64,000 nucleotides of DNA from Bradyrhizobium erythrophlei (GTDB lineage Bacteria; Pseudomonadota; Alphaproteobacteria; Rhizobiales; Xanthobacteraceae): positions 547,501 to 611,500 of the forward strand of contig FSRD01000001.1 of NCBI GenBank assembly GCA_900129675.1, read 5' to 3'. The notes under the pieces are model-generated. The model made no database searches, had not been told where the DNA came from, and saw only the letters and a list, made by a program, of their open reading frames with translations. Within the stretch, counting starts at the first letter, position 1, and each line of letters opens with the position of its first letter. This document shows, one piece after another, positions 8,514 to 17,106 of the stretch. Made by a program: the position numbers and the translations under genes.

Positions 8514-9158
8514 TCACTTTTTCTTCGTCGCCCGCGGCTTCGGTTCCGGCTTCAGGGCCTGCGGGTCGAATCCGATATAGAAGATGTAGGTGTCGCCGAC
8601 CGCGACCGACGGCGCCGGATATACCAGGTCGTCGGCGACCAGCGTGAACGGTTCGCTGCCCGATTCCGACATCCCGACCGTGGTCTGGTAGACCTTGGTG
8701 GCGATGGTCTTTTCCGACACGCCGCCCTGCACCACGGCAACGCGCAGCGGAATCTGGACCGAGGTCGGGGCACCTGCCGGGCCGGCGATAACGCGGCCCT
8801 GGATCCCGACCCGCGCGGTGATCTCACCGCCATTGATCTGGCATTCGCGGGCGGTCTTGGTGATGGTCGCCTGAAACTTGAGATCGTTGCCGATCGGCTG
8901 CTTGCCGGGCGCCGCCACCGCATAGGTCGAGGCGCCGGCGCGGATCTTCACGTCCGGGCAGAACAGGCCGGACTGGTCGACGTTGTCGGACTTGTCGGAC
9001 CCCGGTGCCGCCGGCGTGTTGGGCGCCGGCTCGTCCGACTTGCCGCCGAACAGGCTCTTGAAGCGATCGCTGAGCGATTGCGCAGCCACAGGCTGAGCCA
9101 GCAGGCTGCAGCCGAGCGCGGCCGCTATCACGACCTTGACCAAACGATTGTCACCCAT
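8514..9158 (-). CDS. Hypothetical exported protein
   Basis: A 214-residue protein with a clear signal peptide (VVIAAALGCSLLAQPVAAQS, cleavage after VAA). A short linker with Pro/Ala/Asp follows, then a beta-rich domain of about 140 residues with two Cys (LFCPDVKIRAG, ARECQING), which may form a disulfide, and a Lys-rich tail. There is no lipobox. I do not know a function. It stands alone, convergent with the F0 operon. Confidence 0.8.
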   Translation of the reverse strand: MGDNRLVKVVIAAALGCSLLAQPVAAQSLSDRFKSLFGGKSDEPAPNTPAAPGSDKSDNVDQSGLFCPDVKIRAGASTYAVAAPGKQPIGNDLKFQATITKTARECQINGGEITARVGIQGRVIAGPAGAPTSVQIPLRVAVVQGGVSEKTIATKVYQTTVGMSESGSEPFTLVADDLVYPAPSVAVGDTYIFYIGFDPQALKPEPKPRATKKK

Positions 9159-9291
9159 GCGACGTCCCTGACATCATCCGACCGTCTTCCAAGGCCGCCT
9201 TATAACAGCGCAATGGCGGCGAACCCAAGGCACTTAAAGTCAAGGCGCATGGAGGCACATCAGGGCGCTTCGAGAAGACTCGAGTTAAGCT

Positions 9292-9879
9292 TTAGCCGCG
9301 GAAATCCTCGTGCAACAGGCCGAACAGCAGATGATCCTGCCAGACCCCGTTGATGCAGAGATAGCGCCGCGCCAAGCCCTCGCGGGTAAAGCCGCATTTC
9401 TCCAGCACCCGGATCGAGGGCGTATTGGAGGGAATGCAGGCGGCCTCGATGCGGTGCAGATTGAGTTCGCCGAACAGCGACGGCAGCAATACGCGCAGCG
9501 CCGTCGTCATATGGCCGCGATGGGCATGGGGCTGGCCGACCCAATAGCCGATGGTGCCGGCCTGCACGATGCCGCGGCGGACATTGGCGAGTGTAATGCC
9601 GCCGATCATCATGCCGTCCGATTCGCGGAAGATGATGAACGGATAGGACCGGTCGGCGGCGATGTCTTCGGCATAGCGGCGCAGGCGGCGCCGGAAACCG
9701 GCGCGGGTGAGATCGTCGGACGGCCAGATCGGCTCCCACGGCGTCAGATAGGCACGGCTATGTTCGCGAAGCTGCGCCCATTGCAGGAAATCCGACATCT
9801 GCGGTGCGCGCAGCAACAGACCGTGCCCGCGTGGCATCAGTGCCGCCGGTCCGCTGGATGGCAAACGAAACAGGGCCAT
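9292..9879 (-). CDS. GNAT N-acetyltransferase, RimJ/RimL-like
   Basis: A 195-residue acetyltransferase. The acetyl-CoA-binding loop is degenerate (GQPHAHRGHMTTALR, for Q/RxxGxG/A). The C-terminal LNLHRIEAACIPSNTPSIRVLEKCGFTREGLARRY is a hallmark of the RimJ/RimL subfamily, which acetylates ribosomal protein N-termini or small molecules. The start is the ATG with GGGGAG upstream. It is the last gene of thrC-peptidase-GNAT; the upstream peptidase stop lies 45 bp before this start. Confidence 0.9.
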   Translation of the reverse strand: MALFRLPSSGPAALMPRGHGLLLRAPQMSDFLQWAQLREHSRAYLTPWEPIWPSDDLTRAGFRRRLRRYAEDIAADRSYPFIIFRESDGMMIGGITLANVRRGIVQAGTIGYWVGQPHAHRGHMTTALRVLLPSLFGELNLHRIEAACIPSNTPSIRVLEKCGFTREGLARRYLCINGVWQDHLLFGLLHEDFRG

Positions 9880-9923
9880 GCCTGAAACTCCCCAGCCCGC
9901 ATCCGGTCGCAGGGCGCCTGCCC

Positions 9924-11213
9924 TCAATGCAGGAGCGTTTTCGCCTTCGACCGGGTCAATCCTTCCGCAAAAGACACCGCCGTGTCCAGACCCCTTCCAC
10001 TGCCAAGGGCGACAACCGCCGGCCGGCTGCGCGACAACAGGCCCCGAGCGGCGTCGCGGGTCGATTCCACACTGACCGCGTCGATCCGCGCGACCAGTTC
10101 CTCCACCGTCAGCGGCCGGCCATAGGCCAGCATGTGGCGCGCCAGCTGCTCGGCGCGGGAGGAACAGCTCTCCAGTGCCATCAGCAGCCCCGCCTTCATC
10201 TGCGCCTTGGCGCGGGCGATCTCGGCTTCGGTCAGGGTTTCGACGGCGTCGTTGATGACGTCGACGATCACTTCCATCATCTCCGGCGCGTCAGCCGGAT
10301 CGGTGCCGGTATAGAGGCCGAAAAAGCCGGTATCGGTATAGGGCGCGTGGAACGTGTAGATCGAGTAGCACAGGCCGCGCTTTTCACGCACTTCCTGGAA
10401 CAGCCGCGACGACATCCCGCCACCCAGCGTGTTGGTGAAGACCTGGAGCGAGAACAGCGACAGATCGGTCTGCGGGACACCCTCGAGCGCCAGCGTCAGA
10501 TGCGCCTGTTCGAGATCGCGATGCACCACGCGCGAACCGCCCTTGCCGAACATCGCCGCCTGCGGTTTCGGCGCGGGCGTGCCTTCAAAACTGGCAAAGC
10601 GCTGCGTCGCTTCCTCGACGACGCGCTTGTGATCCACGGCACCCGCCGCCGCCACCACCATGTCGGGGCCGCGATAATGCGTCGTCAGGTAACTGCGCAG
10701 CATGTCGCGATCGAATTTCTTCAGCGTCTTGGCGGTGCCGAGCAGCGAGCGCCCCATCGGCTGGTCCGGATAGCAGAGCTCGTTGAGATGCTCGAACACG
10801 ACGTCGTCGGGCGTGTCCTGCGCCGCCCCGATCTCCTGCACGATGACGCTCTTCTCGCGCTCCAGTTCGTCCGGCACGAAGGAGGGATTGGCGAGGATGT
10901 CGGACAGCACGTCGAGCGCCAGCGGCACGTCGGCCTTCATCACCCGCGCGTAATAGGCCGTGGTCTCGGTCGAGGTGCCGGCGTTGAGATCGCCGCCGAC
11001 TGCCTCGATCTCCTCGACGATCTCGCGCGAGGAGCGCCGCGCGGTGCCCTTGAACGCCATGTGCTCGAGGAGATGCGAGATGCCGTGCTCGTTGGGCTTT
11101 TCGTCGCGGCCGCCAACCCCGGTCCAGACGCCGAGTGCGGCGGTCTCCAGATGCGGCATGGTGTCGGTGACGATGGTAAGGCCGGACGCCAGTTTGGTAA
11201 CGTCGACGCTCAT
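9924..11213 (-). CDS. M16 family zinc peptidase (processing-peptidase-like)
   Basis: A 429-residue pitrilysin-family peptidase related to the mitochondrial processing peptidase beta subunit. The inverted zinc motif HLLEH is at 47-51, with the distal Glu expected in the DELEREKSVIVQEI helix that follows. The C-terminal inactive half carries the Arg/Tyr region FQEVREKRGLCYSIY. Its start overlaps the thrC stop by 4 bp, so the genes are co-translated. Bacterial relatives are cytoplasmic or periplasmic oligopeptidases; no signal peptide is visible. The link to threonine synthesis is only positional, though the pairing is common in this lineage. Confidence 0.94.
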   Translation of the reverse strand: MSVDVTKLASGLTIVTDTMPHLETAALGVWTGVGGRDEKPNEHGISHLLEHMAFKGTARRSSREIVEEIEAVGGDLNAGTSTETTAYYARVMKADVPLALDVLSDILANPSFVPDELEREKSVIVQEIGAAQDTPDDVVFEHLNELCYPDQPMGRSLLGTAKTLKKFDRDMLRSYLTTHYRGPDMVVAAAGAVDHKRVVEEATQRFASFEGTPAPKPQAAMFGKGGSRVVHRDLEQAHLTLALEGVPQTDLSLFSLQVFTNTLGGGMSSRLFQEVREKRGLCYSIYTFHAPYTDTGFFGLYTGTDPADAPEMMEVIVDVINDAVETLTEAEIARAKAQMKAGLLMALESCSSRAEQLARHMLAYGRPLTVEELVARIDAVSVESTRDAARGLLSRSRPAVVALGSGRGLDTAVSFAEGLTRSKAKTLLH

Positions 11214-12628
11214 CCGGCAACTCCCTGCTTGGCGGCACGGCTGACCGAGCGGACGAATCGCTCGACTGCCGCCGAATCGTTTTTCATCACCGTGACGTGT
11301 TCGGATTTGGTCATCAGGCCATCGAGCCAGGCCGGCAGTTGCGGCCGCACGCCGCAGGCGGCTTCGACCGCATCGGGGAATTTCGCCGGGTGCGCGGTCG
11401 ACAGCACGATGTTGGGTATCCTAGAATCGGAACTGTCGCGATCGGCCACTGCCAGCGCGACCGCGGTATGGGGATCGACGAGATCGCCGGCCTCGCGCCA
11501 GGCGGCGCGAATCGCGGCTGCCGTTTCGGTCTCGTCGGCGCGGCCGGCGTCGAATTCCTCGCGGATCGCGGCCAATGTCGCGTCCGGCAGCACAAAGCGG
11601 CTGGATTGCTTCAGCGACGCCATCAGCCGGCGCACGCTGTCGGCGTCGCGGCGGCTTGCCTCGAACAACAGCCGCTCGAAATTCGAGGAGATCTGGATGT
11701 CCATCGACGGCGACGCGGTGGCGTGGACCTCGCGCACTTCGTAGATGCCGGTCTTGAGCGTGCGCGCCAGGATATCGTTGACGTTGGCGGCGATCCGCAG
11801 GGTTCGCACCGGCAGGCCCATTCGCTTGGCGACATAGCCCGCAAAAATATCGCCGAAATTTCCGGTCGGCACGGTGAAGTCCACCGTCCGCGCCGGGGCG
11901 CCGAGCGCGACCGCTGACGTGAAGTAGTAGACGACCTGCGCCACGATGCGCGCCCAGTTGATCGAATTGACGCCGGAGAGCGAGACCGCATCGCGAAAGC
12001 CGTGATGGTTGAACAGCGCCTTCACGATCGCCTGGCAATCGTCAAAGGTGCCCTCGATGGCGAGCGCATGCACGTTGGCGGCGCCCGATGTCGTCATCAT
12101 CCGCCGCTGCACGTCGGAAATGCGGCCATTCGGAAACAGCACGATCAGGTCGACATTATCGAGACCGGCAAACGCATCGACCGCAGCCCCCCCGGTATCG
12201 CCCGAGGTGGCGACCACGATGGTGGTACGCTGCGCGCGCCTGGCCAGCACGTGATCCATCAGCCGCGAGATCAGCTGCATCGCGACGTCCTTGAAGGCGA
12301 GCGTCGGACCATGGAACAGTTCCAGCACGAACTGGCTGGCGCCGGTCTGCCGGAGCGGCACCACGGCGGGATGGCGGAAGGTGGCGTAGGCCTCGTTGGC
12401 CATGCGGCCGAGATCGGCGTCGGAAATCTCACCGCCGGCGAACGGCCGGATCACATCGACCGCAACCTCCCAATAGGGCCGGCCGAAAAATCCGGCGATG
12501 GTCTGGTGCGAGAGCTGCGGCCACACCTCAGGCACGTAGAGGCCGCCGTCGCGGGCAAGCCCGGTCAGCATCACATCGCAGAAGCCAAGCGCGGGGGCCT
12601 CCCCCCGGGTCGAAATATACCGCGTCAA
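11210..12628 (-). CDS. thrC: Threonine synthase (TTG start)
   Basis: A 472-residue PLP enzyme converting O-phosphohomoserine to threonine. The N-terminus TRYISTRGEAPALGF, the PLP lysine (K113 in FHGPTLAFKDVAMQL), TSGDTGGAAVDAF and SGVNSINWARI are classic for the long bacterial form. Start choice: a perfect GGAGG lies 5 bases before a TTG at 12628, and the family N-terminus begins there. The in-frame TTG at 12640 lies in the SD itself and is rejected. It leads the operon thrC-M16 peptidase-GNAT. Confidence 0.96.
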   Translation of the reverse strand: MTRYISTRGEAPALGFCDVMLTGLARDGGLYVPEVWPQLSHQTIAGFFGRPYWEVAVDVIRPFAGGEISDADLGRMANEAYATFRHPAVVPLRQTGASQFVLELFHGPTLAFKDVAMQLISRLMDHVLARRAQRTTIVVATSGDTGGAAVDAFAGLDNVDLIVLFPNGRISDVQRRMMTTSGAANVHALAIEGTFDDCQAIVKALFNHHGFRDAVSLSGVNSINWARIVAQVVYYFTSAVALGAPARTVDFTVPTGNFGDIFAGYVAKRMGLPVRTLRIAANVNDILARTLKTGIYEVREVHATASPSMDIQISSNFERLLFEASRRDADSVRRLMASLKQSSRFVLPDATLAAIREEFDAGRADETETAAAIRAAWREAGDLVDPHTAVALAVADRDSSDSRIPNIVLSTAHPAKFPDAVEAACGVRPQLPAWLDGLMTKSEHVTVMKNDSAAVERFVRSVSRAAKQGVAG

Positions 12629-13098
12629 ACCGCCCTCCAAAGGTCGAGGCTACCCGCCAAGCCTTTGATTTCAATGAAATTACTGAGTTCGTTGGTAACA
12701 AACCCGCGGGCACCATAGAAGATCACACCGGCAAAGGGTAGCCCGTATGACACCCCCTAGGGTGGGCAAAAGCGCCCTTTGCGGCGCGTCGCCGTGCGTT
12801 CTAAGCCGTCATTGCGAGCGAAGCGAAGCAATCCATTCTTTCTTTTGGTGGAGAGATGGATTGCTTCGCTCCGCTCGCAATGACGGCTGAGGAAATAGCA
12901 CCCGAATCCGCGCTCTCGCGGCGCGTGCCCGAGTTATGCTGCAATCATTCGGCCCCCCAAGAAAATCAGAGGGCGCGGGGAATGCCGGACGCGCGCTGCA
13001 CCCGCGATCTCGTCCTGCGGATATTTCGTCAGAAACGCCGCAAGCTCCTGTTTGGCAATTGCGGCGGGGCCGTTGCGAAGCGCACCGAAGCGCACACA
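12629..13098. other. Repeat-rich intergenic region
   Basis: This 470-bp stretch upstream of thrC holds a half copy of the GGGTGGGCAAA repeat (12758-12796), a full R1 inverted repeat (12806-12886), and a diverged copy of a third repeat (about 12960-13025, GAGGGCGCGGGGAATGCCGG...) also seen near 59713. I see no gene. The thrC promoter must lie in the first 130 bp. Confidence 0.7.
12806..12886. repeat. Intergenic palindrome R1, copy 1
   Basis: Two 31-base arms, CCGTCATTGCGAGCGAAGCG... and its complement, match at 30 of 31 positions around a 19-base loop. Related copies: 39108-39229, 43950-44068, 59524-59607 and 60309-60393. Confidence 0.88.
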
Positions 13099-14088
13099 TC
13101 ATCGCGCTTGTGGACTCCGTGAGACGCACCGGAATCCGACGTGGCTGGTCGAGGTATCGATCGCCTCGGCATGGCGCGCCGCCGGGCGATAGCGGCGGCA
13201 ATAGTTCGGCGCGCAGAGATGCGAGCCGCCCTTGATGACCTTGCGCGGGATTATGACGTTCGGCTCGCGAGGATCGTGGCTGTCCTCCTCGTGGCCGCCG
13301 CGTGGATTTTCGGGTACGCAGCACGCCTTAGGCGTATCGGCCTCGTATCTCGCTGCGTACCAGTCCGAGGTCCATTCCCAGACATTGCCGATCATGTCGC
13401 GCAGGCTGTAGCCGTTGGCCGGGAAGGCTGTCACGGGCGAGGTGCGCTCGTAGCCATCCTCGTGAAGGTTATACAGCGGGAATTCACCCTGCCAGGTGTT
13501 GGCCATGTGGACGCCACCAGGCGTCAATTCGTCGCCCCATGCGAACTCGGCGCCGTCAAGGCCGCCGCGCGCGGCGAATTCCCACTCGGCTTCGGTCGGC
13601 AGATCCTTTCCCGCCCACCGCGCATAGGCCAACGCATCAGAATAAGCGACATGCACCACGGGATGATCGTCCAATGCGCCGATGTTGCTGGTGGGCCCGT
13701 AGGGGTGCCGCCAGTCGGCTCCCTTCATGAACGACCACCACTTGCTCCAGTCGCGCAGGTCGAACGTCGATCGCGGCCGCACGAACACGAGCGAGCCGGC
13801 GTAGAGCATGTGCGGCAACGCGCCGGGATAATCTCCTGGATCGGGTTGAATTTCGGCAAGAGTCTTGTGACCGGTCGCAATGACGAAGCGCTTGAACTGG
13901 TGGTTGGTCACCGGCGTGCGGTCGATCCAGAATCCATCCACCCTCACGCGGTGCGCCGGCGCTTCCTCGGGATAATGATCGTCGGAACCCATGCGGAACG
14001 TGCCGCCGGGAATCCAGACCATGTCGGTGGTCCGGCCCCTCTCCGATCGCCGTTCGTCCCGCCTGATATCGGTCCCCAGCAACGTCAT
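13099..14088 (-). CDS. Formylglycine-generating-enzyme family protein (SUMF1), catalytic Cys pair present
   Basis: A 329-residue FGE-sulfatase-fold protein. MVWIPGGTFRMGSDDHYPEE opens the domain; LPTEAEWEFAARGG, NGYSLRDMIGNVWEWTSDWY and the C-terminal GGSHLCAPNYCRRYRP follow. The last segment contains two Cys five residues apart (C292 and C297), matching the copper-binding pair of true aerobic formylglycine-generating enzymes; many SUMF-like proteins lack them. Such enzymes oxidise the CxPxR Cys of sulfatases to formylglycine. No signal peptide is visible and no sulfatase gene lies in the window. It is divergent from an AraC regulator, which may control it. Confidence 0.9.
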   Translation of the reverse strand: MTLLGTDIRRDERRSERGRTTDMVWIPGGTFRMGSDDHYPEEAPAHRVRVDGFWIDRTPVTNHQFKRFVIATGHKTLAEIQPDPGDYPGALPHMLYAGSLVFVRPRSTFDLRDWSKWWSFMKGADWRHPYGPTSNIGALDDHPVVHVAYSDALAYARWAGKDLPTEAEWEFAARGGLDGAEFAWGDELTPGGVHMANTWQGEFPLYNLHEDGYERTSPVTAFPANGYSLRDMIGNVWEWTSDWYAARYEADTPKACCVPENPRGGHEEDSHDPREPNVIIPRKVIKGGSHLCAPNYCRRYRPAARHAEAIDTSTSHVGFRCVSRSPQAR

Positions 14089-14634
14089 GACGCAGACCCC
14101 CGACGTGCGCGGTTACGCCCTTTCCATCGCGGCCGCGCGCGTGGTGGTAGCGCGAGGCGGAAGCAGATCAGTCAGACCCTCTTCCCTTTTTCTGCGCATT
14201 TTTTTGGCACGGCGCATTGGCGCATAAGCTTCGCAGCTCAAGGAGTTACGGGCGCGAAGCATCAGCGTGTCGACACGGTAGATGAATCGCGAACTGGTGT
14301 GATGTGCAGTTTGTGCCAATTTGCGGCGAGGTCCGCTTCTCAACCTGAATGTGCAATTCACAAACCGGTCCTCGTCGATTGACCGGTGATGAGTGAAATC
14401 CAGGACACAGATATCCGGATCCGCGAAGAGACCTTCATGGTTCCGCGCGCAGATCGTCGCGGCCCGACCAAGCGCGTTGTCGCCGCACCAAAGTTGTGCC
14501 TAAATGTCCGCGCGGTGATTTGGGCTCGGCGGACTGCTTCATCGCGCAGCTTTCGATCGTGGTCGAAACAAATGGCCAGGCTCGTGAGCCGGGAAGCGGT
14601 CACAGCAAATTCTGAGGCAAGGGAGCCTCGAATC
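14089..14634. other. Intergenic region between the FGE-like gene and the AraC regulator
   Basis: About 545 bp between divergent genes. An open frame from 14386 continues into the AraC gene, but its first 83 residues have no domain character and no good SD, so I treat the stretch as non-coding. Base composition is slightly lower in GC around 14180-14360. No repeat, RNA gene or clear promoter was recognised. Confidence 0.45.
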
Positions 14635-15636
14635 ATGAGCCGGCACCTTTCGGTCAACAGCTGTCGTCTGGACAGCTTCGAGGGCCTTCATCAGGCTATA
14701 CGGGGATCCCAGGTCGAGGTGATGCAACTCGGACGCGGAAAGTTTCGCGGCGCGTTGAGCCACGTCGGCATCGGAGATTTTTCGCTCAGTATTGGTTCGT
14801 TTTCCGTCGGCGTCCGCACCCAACGCATTGCGACCGACGACAAGCTCGTCATCGGAATGCTGCTGAATGCGGAAGATCGCGTCACCCATTGGTCTTTCGA
14901 CATGCGGCCGGCCGACGTCCTGGTCATGCCTCCCAGTACCGAGCATGACGGGACTTTTCACGCCGCGGCTTCCTATGCGGCGATCCGTCTCGATCTGGCC
15001 GAGGTCGCCTCTCTGTTCAAGAGCGAACCACGATTGAGCGATCCAGCCATATGGATCAGCAAGAGCCATTATCGGGCGGACGCCTCGATCGGCGTTGCAT
15101 CGACGCGCCGGTTGCCGCTGATCGTTTCCCGCCTGGCACGGCAACAGGCGGCGTTGTCCGACGGCGCCGCAGATTTCTGGAAGCGTGCGATTGTTGACGC
15201 CGTAACGGCAACGATCATGCATTCACTGCCGCCAGACAGCCGCGGCCCGCTGCCATCGGCGATACAGCTGGTCAGGAACGTCGAGGATTATCTCGACAAG
15301 GCCGGCGCCCGGCCCGTCCACGTTTCCGAGATCTGCGCGCATTTCAACGTCTCGCGGCGGAGTCTGCATCGCGCGTTTGACGACGTTCTTGGTCTCGGAC
15401 CCGTGACGTTCCTGCGCCACAAGCGGCTATGCGCCATTCATTCCGTTCTGAGGCAGAGCGATCCTGCGGCGGTCACCGTCGCCGAGGTGGCGATGCGGCA
15501 GGGCTTCGTCGAACTCGGACGCTTCTCCCACTACTATCATTCGCTGTTCGGCGAATATCCATCGGAAACGCTCGGCGGCCGCGGGGCTCAGGCCCGTCAG
15601 GAGCCTGGCCTGGATGGCGCGAGAACATCTGCGTGA
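14635..15636 (+). CDS. AraC-family transcriptional regulator
   Basis: A 333-residue regulator. The N-terminal 200 residues form a cupin-like sensing domain (MQLGRGKFRGALSHVGIGDFSLS, PADVLVMPPSTEHDGTF). Two C-terminal helix-turn-helix units follow: HVSEICAHFNVSRRSLHRAF and VAEVAMRQGFVELGRFSHYY, with the closing FGEYPSETL of the family. The start is the ATG with GGGAG about 8 bases upstream. It is divergent from the FGE-type gene and convergent with threonine ammonia-lyase. The signal is unknown. Confidence 0.9.
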   Translation: MSRHLSVNSCRLDSFEGLHQAIRGSQVEVMQLGRGKFRGALSHVGIGDFSLSIGSFSVGVRTQRIATDDKLVIGMLLNAEDRVTHWSFDMRPADVLVMPPSTEHDGTFHAAASYAAIRLDLAEVASLFKSEPRLSDPAIWISKSHYRADASIGVASTRRLPLIVSRLARQQAALSDGAADFWKRAIVDAVTATIMHSLPPDSRGPLPSAIQLVRNVEDYLDKAGARPVHVSEICAHFNVSRRSLHRAFDDVLGLGPVTFLRHKRLCAIHSVLRQSDPAAVTVAEVAMRQGFVELGRFSHYYHSLFGEYPSETLGGRGAQARQEPGLDGARTSA

Positions 15637-15694
15637 TCAGAGCGGGCCGAACCGGGCGATGCCGTCCGGCCCTGGGATGAACCCGTCCGCGCCG

Positions 15695-16936
15695 CTACTC
15701 GCCGCCAACATCGACGGCGATGTCGGCAGCCTTCAGCGCCGCAATGGTCGAAGCCAGATGCGACCGGTCCCTGGTTTCGATCACCACCTCGAGCTGCACC
15801 GCCTTGGCCGGCAGATCGGTGAAGATGCGCTGATGCGACACCTCGACGATGTTGGCGCCGGTCTTGCTCAGGACCGCGACGACAGTGGCGAGTTGGCCGG
15901 GCCGGTCGACAATGTCGAACCTCAGTTGCGACAGGCGGCCCTCGCGCGCCAGTTGGCGCGTCAGCACGCCCGCGAGCAGCCGCGTATCGATATTGCCGCC
16001 GCTGAGGACCAGACCGACCGCACGGCCCTTGAAGCGCGCCTCATTGGCGAGCACCGCGGCGAGGCCCGCAGCACCCGCGCCTTCGGTCACGGTCTTCTCG
16101 ATGGTGATGAGAAGGCTCAGCGCCTGCTCGATCTGCTGCTCGGTGACGAGCACGATGTCGTCGACCAGCGCGCCCACGATCGCGGACGTGATCCGGCCAG
16201 GCGCCTTGACCGCAATCCCCTCCGCCAGCGTATCGCCGCGCATCGCAAGCTGCTGCCGCTTGATCAAATTGTACATCGACGGATATAGCGAGGCCTGCAC
16301 GCCGACAATCTCGATATCGGGCTTGAGCGTCTTGGCTGCGACGGCGATGCCGGAGATCAGACCGCCGCCCCCGATCGGCACGATCAGCACGTCGAGGCCG
16401 GGCACTGAAGCGAGCATCTCGAGCGCGATGGTGCCCTGACCAGCGATGATCAAAGGATCGTCATAGGGATGGATGTAGGTCAGGCGCTCCTTGCGGCCAT
16501 GCTCCGCGGCGAGGGCTGCCGCTTCCTCCAGCGTGGCGCCGCCTTCGATCACGTTGGCGCCGTGCCGGCGCGTGTTCTCGATCTTCATGGTTGGCGTGCC
16601 CAGCGGCACGAAGATGGTTGCCGGGATCGAAAGGCAGGCCGCGTGATAGGCCACGCCCTGCGCATGGTTGCCGGCCGAGGCGGCAATCACGCCCCGCCGC
16701 CGTTCATCGGTGGACAGCGCCGACAGCCGGTTGAGGGCGCCGCGCTCCTTGAAGGTCGCGGTGAACTGCAAATTTTCGAACTTGAGCCAGACGTTGGCAC
16801 CGGTGATGTCCGACAGCGTGCGGCTGCGCTCAAAGCTGGTCCGCTTGACGTGGCCGGCAAGCACGGAAGCGGCCGCCTCGACGTCGCGGAGGGTGACCGG
16901 CAAAAGCGCCAACGAAGCTGTCAATGTCTCACTCAT
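15695..16936 (-). CDS. ilvA: Threonine ammonia-lyase with C-terminal ACT domain
   Basis: A 413-residue PLP enzyme that deaminates threonine to 2-oxobutanoate. PLP lysine K63 lies in FTATFKERGALN; other marks are SAGNHAQGVAYHA, the glycine loop PIGGGGLISGIA, and LVLSGGNID near the end of the catalytic part. A single ACT-like regulatory domain starts near FDIVDRPGQLATVVAVLS. The length fits the short catabolic/biosynthetic type (tdcB/ilvA); the choice of symbol is uncertain. The start is the ATG at 16936. No Shine-Dalgarno is visible because the sequence immediately upstream is an insertion-sequence end (see separate entry). Confidence 0.92.
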   Translation of the reverse strand: MSETLTASLALLPVTLRDVEAAASVLAGHVKRTSFERSRTLSDITGANVWLKFENLQFTATFKERGALNRLSALSTDERRRGVIAASAGNHAQGVAYHAACLSIPATIFVPLGTPTMKIENTRRHGANVIEGGATLEEAAALAAEHGRKERLTYIHPYDDPLIIAGQGTIALEMLASVPGLDVLIVPIGGGGLISGIAVAAKTLKPDIEIVGVQASLYPSMYNLIKRQQLAMRGDTLAEGIAVKAPGRITSAIVGALVDDIVLVTEQQIEQALSLLITIEKTVTEGAGAAGLAAVLANEARFKGRAVGLVLSGGNIDTRLLAGVLTRQLAREGRLSQLRFDIVDRPGQLATVVAVLSKTGANIVEVSHQRIFTDLPAKAVQLEVVIETRDRSHLASTIAALKAADIAVDVGGE

Positions 16937-16938
16937 CA

Positions 16939-16982
16939 ATGTCGCCGGTCTGTTCTGTTACCTATGTAGCCGGTTAGGACCG
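16939..16982. mobile_element. Solo terminal sequence of an IS481-type element
   Basis: This 44-base stretch (ATGTCGCCGGTCTGTTCTGT ... AGGACCG) matches 59425-59468 at 41 of 44 positions. The second copy sits directly upstream of an IS481-type transposase start, so both are read as IS ends. Here no transposase follows; the copy abuts the start of threonine ammonia-lyase in the same orientation. Confidence 0.7.
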
Positions 16983-17106
16983 ATCGCGAAACGCCCCCTC
17001 CAGGGGCGGTCTGGTCCAAAGCGGGCCTGTTGACGTTCATCGCGCAAGTCCATTTATGGTCCTGAATGCATATGATGCTTGTGGGATGAATCATTTAAGG
17101 TAGCCG

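Noticed and set aside
9804..11744. 646-codon open frame on the plus strand
   Set aside because: Antisense of the GNAT, M16 peptidase and thrC genes; composition is Arg/His/Gly-rich as expected for a GC-rich shadow frame.
12809..13324. Possible CRISPR-like or coding segment upstream of the FGE-like gene
   Set aside because: The repeats are inverted, not regularly spaced direct repeats; the open frame is made of intergenic palindromes.
14386..14634. 83-residue N-terminal extension of the AraC gene
   Set aside because: No fold or family similarity; the ATG at 14635 has a proper SD and starts the sensing domain.
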